NCBI GenBank assembly: GCA_037447655.1
Contig: JBBHKE010001843.1
Location: 1 to 64,000 of the forward strand
Direction: 5' to 3'
Origin: Zygnema cylindricum
Lineage: Eukaryota > Streptophyta > Zygnematophyceae > Zygnematales > Zygnemataceae
DNA: 64,000 nt
Shown here: positions 10,642 through 21,693 of the stretch, piece by piece
How positions within the stretch are numbered: the first letter of the stretch is position 1
How the letters are laid out: the number at the start of each line of letters is the position of its first letter
Program-made: the position numbers and the translations under genes
Notes under the pieces: model-generated
What the model was told of the DNA's origin: nothing
Database searches by the model: none
Seen by the model: only the letters and a program-made list of their open reading frames with translations

Positions 10642-12224
10642 CTATGTTTCACCGAGACTATATGAAAAATACGAAATTGAGGAGGTCGTGGTTCATGGAA
10701 TTTGGGCTTTGTCAGATCTCCATGATTGAGTATTCAATCAAATTGACACTTCAAATATTTTTTATACCATGGATCACGCATGAGCTATTATCGCAGAGCA
10801 CATGGCAATCCTATTTCCTATCCTAGAGATTTTTTATATCTGTGAGGGCTCTTTGTCGTTTGACTAACGTCTCTTCTTAATTTAAGGATGTTTCCTTACC
10901 TCTACTAAAGGTCTCTCACTTTGGACATTGGTAGTGGGTAATCAAATTCCTCCTATGCATTATCAACCATACATTAATACATGAACTTGTACCATAAACG
11001 ACAAAAAGAGGCAATAACATGATAATCCTATGTAACCAAAACGGAGGTGGTAAATTTATAGCAGTTGTAGTTTATCTATTCTTGCGCGATGTAGACTTAT
11101 GTTGAAGTGATCAAATACGGAAAATAAATTTGAGTAATTGATATCGAAAACAAGCTTCTCTAACATTAATTCACCATAAATTGGGTTAGTTGCAGAACAA
11201 CGTTGAACAAAAAAAATGGGTACATGAGAGCCTTGTTAGGGCGCCTAAATTTGTCCTTAATACTTTTTATCTTCAACATTTATCATTAGCTTTACAACGA
11301 GTGCAAGCTTAGGTTATGGGAGATATGAGTTGTTAAAAATGGTTATCAGCCAACAAGAGAGCAAGAAGAGAGCAGGTTAAATCAACTTTGGTCAGAGTTA
11401 ACATCTTTCCCGTGCTCTAAATCATCTATCATCGTTTAAACATAGACAAAAAAAGTTTATTTCACAAAACTTACGACTAATCGAAACATTTGTCCCTTGC
11501 CAAATATTTCAAAATCGTAAAGTTTTTCAAAGTTGTTCGAAAATTACAAGAGAGAAAAGACTTCCAAACGATTTTTGAATATAATTTCCATCAACTAGTT
11601 GTTAATGTAAGGACACATCCTTGTAATAAATTTTGCAAGTACTACATTTGAATTGAGTTTGAACTATTTTTTGGAACGTGTATTGGCAAAGGGAGACATT
11701 CTTCAACCACGAAATGAGCGATGGCCAAACTCCAGCAAAAGCAAGTATTTCCCTAGAATAAGGCGGAAACTGCTACAATGCTATGTAGACTAAATAATCC
11801 TCTATTATCAATCCAACAATAAATTTTTAACTAACTCCGAGGAGTCAATGATAGGGTTGTAACCTTTATTATTATGTTATTTTCAATTTTATGGAAAATA
11901 ACAAAAGCCACGAGATGTATATAGGCCTTTTTTTTAGTATCTTCGCATTCTATGAACAAGTGTTGTGCCAAACATGGTGAAATGGAGACTACATTGGATC
12001 AAATGGTTTTTTGGAGTGTGATAATGACTCGCTTACCTTTGGATCGACAGAAAGGCTCGCGCTTCCCATTGCAGTGAAAAGAGGAACTCTAAGAAATTAA
12101 TGTCATGATAGCAGGTTTGGCGGAAGAGCTGGTTTAGAACGCAATAAGGAACGCAATGTACAGACTTTCTAACCGACAAAATCATAAAATCACGATATGG
12201 CCTTAGCCACGAAGGCATGTCACG
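10642..12224. other. no gene seen
   Basis: I find neither a long open frame nor a recognisable repeat in this 1.6 kb. Confidence 0.5.
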
Positions 12225-12297
12225 TGGAGATGCGGGGTATCGATCCCCGTACCTCTCGCATGCTAAGCGAGCGCTCTACCATGTGAGCTACATCCCC
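12225..12297 (-). tRNA. tRNA-Ala (AGC)
   Basis: On the reverse strand a 73-nt cloverleaf is complete. The acceptor stem GGGGATG pairs with CATCTCC (one G-U). The A box is TAGCTCACATGG and the anticodon arm CTCGC-TTAGCAT-GCGAG carries AGC. The B box is GGGATCGATACCCC and the discriminator base is A. It has no intron. The 3' CCA is not encoded, as expected for a nuclear gene. The nearest T-run that could terminate Pol III on the reverse strand lies roughly 40 nt downstream. The sequence is of plant nuclear type. Confidence 0.96.
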
Positions 12298-12416
12298 GTA
12301 TGGGCCATATGGAAGTGGTTTTAATAATTAATCACTATCACATAACAAATATAAATCTTCTACAAAAGCCCTAATGGAAACTCTATTCACCTACCGATTA
12401 GACATTGGTGCTTTGC

Positions 12417-13401
12417 CAGTTTTGCCGCAAAAATGTTCAAACGAAAAACGTTCAAATGAAAAACGTTCAAATGAAAAACGTTCAAACTAAAAACGTTCAA
12501 ACGAAAAACGTCATGAAAAAAACGTTCGGAGTCTGAACGGCTATCCTATCGTATCTCCGTAAGACATGTCCACGGACGGTCCAAATTTATCCAGAAGGTG
12601 GACGACCTTATGAAATGAAGATCCTCATACGGGGCATCGATTAATTTAAATTAGAAAGTTACGTCCCTTTAAGGGTACGGCTCCTTTTGTGGCTTTAAGT
12701 ACGGGTTATTTTCTGTCGTTTTCCTTTAAAACTTAGCGCCGTACTGTCTAAGTGGCGACCGTATGAAGATATCGCAAATTTGTAGAGTACAATTTGCGTC
12801 ATCATCGAGCTTTGGATGTACGAAATTTGTCGTCTTGTGTTTTTTCAAAATAGTCGTACGGTATTTTCTTGTTTCGCTATTAGTGCTAATGTATTTTTCT
12901 CCACTAAAGCATATTTTTCTCCACTAAAATCATATTTTTCTCCACTAAAACATATTTTTCTCCTCTAAAAACATATTTTTCTCCACTAAAAACATATTTT
13001 TCTCCACTAAAAACATATTTTTCTCCACTAAAAACATATTTTTCTCCGTGCACAGCTGTCCGTATTCTGATTGGAGAAAGTCAAGCGGTGAAAATGGTGG
13101 CAATACTAATAGCGATTCATGGTCTACACTGTAAAACCTTTTAACAACATATGTGAGGATATTCACCTTCTGGATAAATTCGGACCGTCCATGGACATGT
13201 CTTACGGAGATACGATAGGATAGCGGTTCAGCTCCTGAACGTTTTTCTGTTTGAACGTTTTTTTGCTAAACGATTTTTGGTTGAACGTTTTTTTGCCAAA
13301 CGTTTTTTTGCCAGAACGTTTTTTGGCTGAACATATTTTGGCTGAACATTTTTTGGCTAAACGTGTTTGACTGAACGTTTTTTAATTGAACGTTTTTTAT
13401 T
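12417..13401. mobile_element. foldback element with tandem-repeat termini
   Basis: Two inverted arms are seen. The left (about 12417-12600) begins with repeats of CGTTCAAACGAAAAA and ends GGTCC, AAATTTATCCAGAAGGTG. The right (about 13164-13401) starts CACCTTCTGGATAAATTCGG and ends with repeats of GAACGTTTTTT plus GGCT-type spacers. The inner parts of the arms share the word for CTATCCTATCGTATCTCCGT on opposite strands. A TA-CACCG MITE lies between the arms. The right arm runs into an assembly gap. Confidence 0.75.
12870..13126. mobile_element. TA-CACCG MITE with internal minisatellite
   Basis: The left end is diverged (TTCGCTATTAGTGCTAATG). The right end is CAATACTAATAGCGATTCAT plus GGTCTA. 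Between them are about eight units of a roughly 20-bp repeat, typically TTTTCTCCACTAAAAACATA (12898-13048). The last unit runs into TTTTCTCCGTGCACAG, the subterminal sequence of ordinary family members. Confidence 0.7.
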
Positions 13402-13411
13402 NNNNNNNNNN
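13402..13411. other. assembly gap (10 N)
   Basis: Ten N bases sit at the tip of the right arm of the foldback element. The true missing length is unknown. Confidence 0.98.
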
Positions 13412-14094
13412 CAAATTAAAAGGCACAAGTAAAAGATTTTTCAAAGTCGTAACGGGCTCATGGACTGTAAATGTGCGCCGACGCAGCTTAAACAGCCTTT
13501 CACGAGCTAACCCCTTGCGTAAAAGAAAAGGAAGGAGTAATAATGTATGCTGTTCAAATAGCTTCCCGAGAGGCATGTCGCCTGTTAGCGGGAAGCCTGC
13601 TGTCGGCGCTCTAAGCGGTCGCTCGCTTCCATGCTGTCAGCGCCACGTGTCTCACCTGCTTTGTCGCACTTCATTCATAATTGGCCAAGGGCTTTGGTAG
13701 TCGATATGGTCCGGCTGGAAGATTTTTCATTAATCGATTTCGGCTCGAGCCTTAGATACTCGATCGCAACCGTCCGATCAAAGACGATCGCCGTTCGCTT
13801 CGCTCGCTGGCGAATCTCGCGGCTGTCGTCCGAAGGGCGATTGTCCGCTGTACGGAGAGCCCTTCGATAAACTTGTCGTATGTAATAATGAGGAAGGAAA
13901 AGAAAATGCGTTCCCCAATCGAGCACTTTCCGACAAATTCGACGCAGCCGCGTGTAAATGTCAGGTACTCGGGCAATGCTGAAACTTTTTAGAAAATGAA
14001 CACGGAAAATTAAACATTATAAATTGCTTTAAAGTTTAAACGGTAACATAAAACTTCTGAACTGTCAAGCGTCAAATACGACAAAATAGTGCAG
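13412..14094. other. no gene seen; somewhat GC-richer
   Basis: Open frames occur on both strands around 13630-13976 because this stretch has fewer stops, but no frame has a recognisable domain or splice context. I leave it unassigned. Confidence 0.45.
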
Positions 14095-14271
14095 TACACC
14101 GTGAATGGCTAATAAAGTTTTCGCCATGCAAAACATTTTTTCTTTGTACACACTTCTTCGATTTTTTGAGACCGCCAATCGGAAGCTGAGGATCTTATCT
14201 TTCAATGGAACCGTCAGATCCACAATCGGTTGGCGAAAAAAACATTAACACTAATAGCGATTCACGGTGTA
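14095..14271. mobile_element. TA-CACCG MITE, short type
   Basis: It starts TACACCGTGAATGGCTAATA and ends CACTAATAGCGATTCACGGT plus GTA. The interior has the family order: TTTGTACACACTTC, then GAGACCGCCAATCGGAAGCT, then CAGATCCACAATCGG, then GGCGAAAAA. It is 177 bp without coding capacity. Confidence 0.85.
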
Positions 14272-14871
14272 CTGTACAGCACTGTACTGTAGTCCACGCG
14301 AGACTTTTCCGTTTTTTTTCTTTTTTTGTGAAATTTTTATTTCCGGGATCGTGCGATGTGACAGGTTCAATTTTTTGCGGACCCCAACCGACATTTTTTT
14401 TTGGACGCCTTCCGGTCCAATACTTTGTTCTGGAAGAAACGTGCTCGTTTGTCCTTACACTTCTCACGCCAACTAAGGGGACTCACCATTACAAACTTAC
14501 AACTTAGAATGGACGTTTGCCTCTAAAACAAGCCGGCCGTCCACTTTGTTCGAGTTGGCAAATAACCAACTGTTTTGCCATTTTGGCGTTGTGCCAAACG
14601 ACAAGCTACACATAATTTGCGACATGAAAGCCAATAGCGAGCGGCGTTCACACAGAACTTGCCATGCATCACATGTACAGTTCCGTTTCTGTAATTTGGG
14701 TGTAAAGGACCGCGTGACGTCCGTCATTCTCGGAAAGCTCTAATAGGGCTGAGAAAAATTTACCGTACACAATCTGTGTACAGTAGAGAAGAATTGTACG
14801 GATGACTAAGGAAAAGGACAGTTACTGCACGAAAACGGCGCGTGCACACCTCGAAGTCAATTCACACTAAT

Positions 14872-15190
14872 TAATTTTCTCCACTAAAAACATATTTTCT
14901 CCACTAAAAACATATTTTATCCACTAAAAACATACATTCTCCACTAAAAACATTCTTTCCTCCACTAAAAGCATATTTTCTCCACTAAAAACATATTTTC
15001 CTCCACTAATAAGCATATTTTCTCCACTAAAACATATTTTTCTCCGCTAAAAACATATTTTCTCCACTAAAAACATACTTTTATTCACTAAAATTATCAC
15101 CGTCATAAGATTAACAAACCAAATGATTTGCACGTAGAGAAAATGTTTTAAGTGGCTAAAAAACATCAATACTAATAGCGATAACAGAGA
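14872..15190. mobile_element. MITE remnant dominated by a 20-bp minisatellite
   Basis: About eleven imperfect units of TTTTCTCCACTAAAAACATA fill 14872-15080. The right part (GAGAAAATGTTTTAAGTGGC, then TAATAGCGATA) matches the right end of the TA-CACCG family. No good left end is visible, so the element is truncated or diverged. Confidence 0.7.
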
Positions 15191-15468
15191 TAGTTTTGCG
15201 TCTCCTTTCTCATGTGCGAGGTCGAGTTCGCCCAAACTAAACGATTTACTGCGCCATGAAGTAAAACACGTGTCTCTACTGGACTTTACAAAAATTGTAC
15301 CTACTTTGAATATTGCAGCAATCCTACTGGCTACTGCACCTTTGTACTTTATTCTTCCGTACAGGGAACGACCAACCTCTTTAGTACGAGAATCGTACTG
15401 TTACATGAATCCTTTTATTTCCTTCCCACTTGTAAATGAGACAAGAGCTACAGCACTCTACTCAACTA

Positions 15469-15671
15469 TACACCGTGAATCGTTATTAGCCTTATGTACG
15501 CTATATCGGCACCCCAAAGTTTTGACATTGATACCTTAGATAGAACAAATTACACTATTTAACAACGTGGATCATAATCCGCCACGTCTCCTGGCACTAT
15601 ATTAGAATGAATGACACTAATTAATACTTGACACTGATAATTTTTATAGACTAATAACGATTCGCGGTGTA
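15469..15671. mobile_element. TA-CACCG MITE, short type
   Basis: It starts TACACCGTGAATCGTTATTA and ends AATAACGATTCGCGGTGTA. It is 203 bp and non-coding. Confidence 0.8.
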
Positions 15672-15782
15672 GTGTGAAACCGACAAATGTCAAATCTGTG
15701 AAATATTTGCAATAGTTGTTGCTCGATAAGATATCACATGCCACGTCAACATTTTTATCTCAACACGTTCCAAAGTTCAAAC

Positions 15783-16058
15783 CATAGTTCAAAAGTAGGC
15801 GTTTTTATGGTAGGCCTTTGGTTGGCGCCTTTATCGTAAGCTGTGTTTTGGGCTTTGCATGTGATCTACTTAGATCGCTATTTTGATCAGAAACCGTCCG
15901 ATCATCCGAAACTGACGGTGTAAACAAAACTTTTTGTTCCGAATGTTTTAATTGGTCCGAATAGGTCCGAATACATTATGGGTCTTAAGGTCATATTGTA
16001 TGTTTTGCATACAATAGGCATATTGTATGGGCCTACTTTCACCTACTTTTGAACTATG
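15783..16058. mobile_element. hAT-like MITE copy 3
   Basis: The terminal repeats are CATAGTTCAAAAGTAGG and its complement. The flanking 8-bp duplication GTTCAAAC (15775-15782 and 16059-16066) is perfect. It has no coding capacity. Confidence 0.9.
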
Positions 16059-16499
16059 GTTCAAACCACTGCCAAAAGTCGATTGTACACGTCAGCTATA
16101 TCCGAATTGCGCCGTTGAAAATTGTCACTTTCAGATATTGTAGTTTCGAGCTGTCGAAAAATGCCCGTTGAAAATCGGCAATGGCGATATTAGAGATGAG
16201 CATAATACGCATCGATAACCAATTGATTGAGTATCGATATGGTCACCCGATCGGATTGTAGCCGATGCAATTGAGCGGTTCTATATTTCCAGTGTTCTCC
16301 GATGCGAAGTATTGATTCCGATGAGATGCTCAAATATCGAATCCTTAGCCGATTCGGATGCCGCGCGATATGCCGCTAGATTTTGATGTGCCGGCCCGTA
16401 GCCGATGTATATAGGGAAAAAATCCCCAGGCGTACGGACGAAATAAAACAACCCCTAACTCTAAACATGAAAACCTCAACCTAAAGTTTGAAACCCTAA

Positions 16500-16590
16500 A
16501 CTCGATAGAGGATAATGAAGAAAGGGGGGAGGGAAAAAGAGGGAGGGGAAGTGTGAAAAGGGGATAGAGAGGTGGGAGGAAAGGAGGAGG

Positions 16591-16644
<54 letters not shown>

Positions 16645-16720
16645 GAGAGAGATCAACCCTATCCCTCTTCTCCCTCTTTCTCTTTCCCCCATCCTTTCCC
16701 ACCTTTCCCTCCTTTTAACA
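16500..16720. repeat. GA then CT low-complexity tract
   Basis: Purine-rich GGAGGGA DNA passes into (GA)n at about 16591-16651 and then into CCCTCTTCTCCC pyrimidine DNA. The frames it opens on the reverse strand are compositional. Confidence 0.8.
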
Positions 16721-17489
16721 TTACAAAAAGAGGTATCCGCTTATCAGTATCGCATTTCACACCCGATATTTAACGGTGTGTCAATTTTGCTTCATTTTGC
16801 ATCGCACCCACACATCAACTTAAAGTAAAAAGAATTGACTTTTTTTTGTAGATCGATTGATAATTTGCATCTACACATTTGAATAACAGCTCTCCAAATG
16901 TCGTCGACATCACAATATAAAATAATGTAATTGTAATAACATGTTTGTCCCAATTTTTGAACTTAAGAGCTAAAACTAATGATCCCATTATCGGTAACAG
17001 CCACCCACTTCAAATTTGCAATGTGCTTAAAAGGGACTTCCCACTAATTCACATATGCATGTTTCTCCACTTGGGGGACCTTCAGTTTAGAGCTTGCTTA
17101 CACATTGCACCCGTTTTTCACACTCTTTATTTCTCGCCTCCTAGAATGACACTCGCTGTTATGCCGCATCGTATCGGCACATTAATATTGTACTTAGTAT
17201 CGCAAGTTGTGGACCGCCGCCATACTAATTTCGTTTGGTGTTTAATGTTGATTACTCGCAAAAATGTCTCATGCGCATAAAACGCACGCGTGAAACGCCC
17301 AAGAAATAACGAATATGCGCATGAAACAAAATTCAAAACATTACAAAATGCGTTGATCAACTTTGACTTTATAAAATAAAAAATAATAATAATAAAATAC
17401 TTCTACAACTCAATTACTCAATCAAACTTATTTCTGTTTTACCTAAATACGCTACTTTTTAATTAGCGTTAGCTACTCCTAACTTCGAC
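16721..17489. other. no gene seen
   Basis: The region is AT-rich. The only structure I note is a perfect 11-bp inverted repeat, TCATGCGCATA at 17269-17279 and its complement at 17314-17324. Confidence 0.5.
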
Positions 17490-18106
17490 TACTTTTAAAA
17501 AGTGGAATGTACGAATTGTGTCATTTCGTACTAAAACTATTCATTATTTTGTACAGTTGTACAGAATATGTGTCAAGTAATGGCGTCGACAGGGAAATTG
17601 AGTGCGTCGCCACGGAAAAGCGTACTCAAATTTGATTCTAAGTCATAAAGACGAAGCAAAATCTCTAAAACCTGTTCGCACATGTTCAAGTGTCGAATAT
17701 GTGAACACAGACTATAGGTTTTGTTTGATTAGCGTTAATTGCACCAATTTCGACTTTTTTAAATATTTAAATAGTGTAGTGTAAAAAATGAAACTTTTCG
17801 TACGAAAACTGCTCATTATTTTGTACAGACGTACAAAATATGCGCCAGATAAATGCGTCGACATAGGAAATTGAGTGCGTCGCCATGAAAAAGCGCAGTC
17901 GAATTTGAATCCCAGTTATAAAAACGAGGGAGAATGCGAGAACCTGTTCTCACATGTTCAAGCGTCGAACATGTGAACATAGACAGTCGCGGCTACATCC
18001 AAATTAGGGTTAGGTGTGTATAAATTAGCGTTAGTTTTTGACTTTTTGTTGGCGTTAAGCCTATTACCCAAAATAGAGTTTAGCTTTAATAGCGATTCAC
18101 GGTGTA
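17490..18106. repeat. diverged tandem duplication ending in a MITE terminus
   Basis: The block 17500-17710 is repeated in diverged form at 17775-17985. Shared words are TTTTGTACAG, GGAAATTGAGTGCGTCGCCA, CACATGTTCAAG and GTGAACA. The region ends with AATAGCGATTCACGGTGTA (to 18106), a right end of the TA-CACCG family. The left terminus is not clear; AATTAGCGTTAG at about 17461 is a candidate. Confidence 0.6.
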
Positions 18107-18379
18107 CGTTCAACCCTTTATTTGAATATTTCCGTACATTATTATCGTACATGTAGTCTGTACGCAATTTACGAAAGGTTCAAAATTTATAAAAATAACG
18201 AAATTTCGTAAAATGTCAAAATCCGTACGAATGAGACATCTATGATTACTCGCAGGTAAAAAGGTGTAAGCTCGAGGTACAACCGCCGCGGATTACGTGG
18301 ACGTACGGAATTATATAGAATCGAACGATCGTGTGAGCGACGGCGACGGTACATACAGTTTTCTATCGCAGATTTTGGC

Positions 18380-18490
18380 GTGACGCGACGTACGACGACA
18401 AGACATTAACTACGCGACGTATGATTTCAAAATGTTGGTGACGCGACGTACGATTACGAAACATTGGCGACGCGACGTGCGATTTTGAAA
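18380..18490. repeat. tandem GACGCGACGTACGA repeats
   Basis: Four imperfect units of about 34 bp each begin with ACGCGACGTACGA or a close variant. The CpG-rich core stands out from its surroundings. Confidence 0.75.
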
Positions 18491-18600
18491 TGTTGGCGAC
18501 GCACACAGATTGGTTGTAATTTTAGTCGTGAAGCCATGTAGGTTCACGCATTTCCATGTAGTTAGGAAGGGTTTTAATCCGCGGATTGTGAATTTTGTAA

Positions 18601-18720
18601 CGTAGGCATATGGTTCTGGTCGCTTATTGGCCAAGACCCAAAGTAGGCGCAGATTGTATACGTAGGCATATGGTTCTGGTCGCTTATTAGCCAGGACCCA
18701 AACTAGGCGCAAATTGTACA
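18601..18720. repeat. 60-bp tandem duplication
   Basis: Two neighbouring 60-bp copies start CGTAGGCATATGGTTCTGGT and differ at a few positions. They share an open reverse frame because the unit length is a multiple of three. Confidence 0.85.
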
Positions 18721-19171
18721 GTGAAATACTCTCACGTCATTGGTTAGTTAACAAATGTCAAAAATTATTACTTTGGCTATTTCGTTAGTACTTAGGCGAT
18801 TGCGTTAGGTTTTTACTCTCATTATTTGAGAGCACGAATTGGTCGAAGAGGACTTACATTTTTCTGTCCTTTACCCTTGTTTTTTCCTTAGTCAAATTGT
18901 CAGTGTTTATCTGCAATGCATTTTTTGCCTTAAATTGTTATGCGCCTAGTTTTTCTCTTCCCCCTGTTATACTTTTCTTGTAAGCCCTACAATTTGATAC
19001 ACTCGGTTTCGGCCGGAGTCCGTACGGTTTCCCTTTAACAACCTTTTTAGTGTGGATTCTACGGAATTTCTCTGGTTTTTTAGACCCTTGTGGATGCATT
19101 TTGTGAATTAAGGTTTGATTTGTTGTTGTCTAATTTCTGTTGCCTTTGTTGGAGTTTGCTTGTGGTTTGTT

Positions 19172-19277
19172 AGAATCCGGTTATCTCGGATTCTCTACAG
19201 CTTTTTATTGCTTGTTTTCCGTTGATATTTTCTAACATTCGCTATTAGTGTGTCAGAATCCAGTTATCTCGGATTCT
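19172..19277 (+). repeat. hairpin motif array in copy A
   Basis: At 19172-19194 the arms AGAATCCG and CGGATTCT enclose the loop GTTATCT. At 19255-19277 the arms AGAATCCA and CGGATTCT enclose the same loop, with one mismatch. Related motifs occur in copy C with altered but still pairing arms. Confidence 0.8.
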
Positions 19278-19484
19278 CTACAATTTCCTATCATTGTTTT
19301 GCGGTATTTTCCTTTTGCTAGTTTACGTATTCCCTTTCGTGTTATTTGTTCTCTTATTATTCTCTTTCTGGTCGCTTGCTCTTACAATTGTCGCAACAAA
19401 GTTACCTTAAATTCTTTACAGTTTGCTAGTGGTTGCATCCTTGATTTTTCGGTGTCTGTTTTTATTTATTCGGATTCCTAGACC

Positions 19485-20122
19485 TGTAAGATCTTAAAAA
19501 TAATGCTCTCTAAAGTCCATTCACAATACGCTCTCTAAAGTCCATTCACAATACGCAGGAAAAAATAATCACAGCGGAAGCTCATAAAAAACCAAGAGGA
19601 ATATTCAGCCAAAAATATTTATAATTGTTTTTAGCCGAAGCCTCTTTACATAACCTCTTCTCTCACTTCTCTCTTCTCCATAATCTCTACTCCAACGATT
19701 AACTTGTTGCATCTGAATACTGCAGCCTACACCCCTTTTCAAACTAACGTACAAACAAAAAACAAACAAACTAGCCTGGCAACAAACTCTGTCCTTAGCT
19801 GGCAGAAGCGGACAAAAGGAAAACAGCATGGAAACTTCCACAAAGGAAGGCGCACACGCCTTCTTCTTCTCAAACGCGAAATGTCAAACATTAAATTTCA
19901 CACGTGTCGCCTCACAAAAACATCTGCACGCAAAAACAAACACCTGCGCACGAAAACAAAATATGACGCGAAACGAAATAGTACATTTCTTTCGCGTACG
20001 CCTCAAAAAGTACCACGAAACGACATCGCATATTTTGTACGATGACGCGACACTTTACGTCAAACAAATTATTGTTGGTATGCCGCTTCGCGATATATTG
20101 GCGATTCGGCAATATTCCAACA
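19485..20122 (-). repeat. copia 3' LTR
   Basis: This 638-bp repeat is highly similar to 24872-25466. It carries an extra tandem copy of a roughly 25-bp segment (CTCTCTAAAGTCCATTCACA) near its right end in element orientation. The purine-rich segment AGTAAAAGGCGGA on the reverse strand lies directly before it (about 20136-20123) and is the likely second-strand primer. Confidence 0.93.
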
Positions 20123-20205
20123 ATCCGCCTTTTACTGCCGGAATTGTCAAACTCAGAATAATCCAAGTTTCGGTCGTCCCCTCTCAAATACATAGTGCGT
20201 GGCAA

Positions 20206-21133
20206 CTTTCGTCAACAAATCAGGCGCCTCTTCTTTTGTCATTACATTCAAAAATTCAATCTCGTTCGACGCAACCAAATCTCTGACAAAGTGCCACTAA
20301 ATCCGAATATGTTTTGTCCTCTTGTGAAACACTGGATTCTTAGCTAACGCAATTGAACTCATGCTGTCAGCATAAATAGTCAAACAACTAATATGAACGC
20401 TTAACTCACGTAACATCTCCTTAATCCAAATCGAAGCCTTAGATGCATGACACGCAGCCATATACTCAGATTCTGTCGAACTCAACGCAGCCGTAGGTTG
20501 TAGCCTAGAACTCCACGAGATTGCGGCTCCTCCAAAAATAAATGCGTACCCTGACGTGGACTTACTTGAATCAAAATCGCCGCCCCAATCCGCGTCACAA
20601 TAACCAACACAATTCAAAGAATTTTTGTCCGAAATAAACAGAAGTCCAAGATCAATCGTACCAACCAAATAACGAAAGATGCGACGTACGGCCTCCCAAT
20701 GCGCCTTCTTTGGCTCGTGACAATAACGGTTGACGATAGAAACCGCGGCCGAAATATCTGGACGAGTACCAACGCTAAGGTACATAAGTGAACCAACCGC
20801 CTCTCGATATGGTACGTCGACAAAATCTTCTTCCTCAAACTTGCGAATATGTAGGTTTGCATCCAACGGCGTAGAAAGCGGTTTAGCGTCAAACATACCA
20901 AATCTTTCCAAAACCTCCTTACAATATTGAGCTTGACTCAATTTAATGTTCCCCTCCTTGTCGCGTATCACTTCAATTCCCAAAATATAGCGTACCTCTC
21001 CAAGATCCGTTACTTTGAAATGTAATCCAAGATAACGTTTCAACTCATTAATGCGCTCTAACTTGTCGCATGCCATCAAGAAATCATCCACATAAACAGA
21101 AAAGATGATTTGGTCAACGCCTTCATCTTTCAC
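20206..21133 (-). pseudogene. copia reverse transcriptase (C-terminal half) and RNase H
   Basis: The frame holds the RT catalytic YVDD box near its start. The connection follows with LGEVRYILGIEV, the PYREAVGSLMYL and RPDIS segments, and then Ty1-type RNase H with YCDADWGGD, SSTESEYMA and YADSMSSIALAKNP. After the KHIR motif there is one in-frame TAG near 20296, and the usual C-terminal tail (HFVRD) continues beyond it in the same frame to about 20206. Upstream RT pieces sit in other frames (21263-21499 and 21496-21693). Confidence 0.9.
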
Positions 21134-21262
21134 CTAAACTCTTGAATTGGACGTAGTCCGTACAAATCCAAATTTCAATAGTACTTGATGAAGTCTCAAA
21201 TACCACGTGCGCGGCGCCTGTTTCAAACCGTATAATGACTTTGGCAGACGCCATACATTTCC

Positions 21263-21693
21263 TTACTGCAAAGGAGACACGCCTTCCGGTACCTTCATAT
21301 TCACCTCTTCCTCCAATTCTCCATTCAAAAACGCAGTTTCAACGTCCATTTGATGGACGTGCTTCTTCCCCGTCGCTGCAAGAGCAATAATAATCTGTAG
21401 TGAGTCGAACTTCACCACTGGAGCATAAGTCTCCTTAAAATCGATTCCCCCGCGTTGTTGGAAGCCCTTACAAACAAGCCGCGCCTTGTACTTAATCATC
21501 TCTCCTGAAGCTCCAGTCTTGATCTTAAAGACCCACTTTGCATCAATTGCCTTTTCCCCTCCGGTAATTTCACCTCCTCAAAAGTTCGATTATCCACAAT
21601 CGATTTAAATTCTTTCTCCCACGTAGGTTTCCACTTACTTTCCCATTCGGCCGACCTTCTCGCCTCGCCATAAGATTGAGGGTCGCCGGTCAT
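21263..21693 (-). pseudogene. copia reverse transcriptase, N-terminal half, frameshifted
   Basis: Two overlapping frames together carry the start of RT_2: WESKWKPTWEKEFKSI, then KARLVCKGFQQRGGIDFKET and YAPVVKFDSLQ, then MDVETAFLNGELEEEV, which includes the first catalytic Asp. A frame change near 21500 and another between 21263 and 21133 separate them from the YVDD part. Confidence 0.88.

Noticed and set aside
13630-13976. Overlapping frames on both strands in GC-richer DNA
   Set aside because: No motif, no start or splice context, and both strands are equally open.
12898-15080. Regularly spaced repeats considered as a CRISPR-like array
   Set aside because: Units are contiguous without unique spacers, the source is a eukaryotic MITE, and the genome is nuclear.
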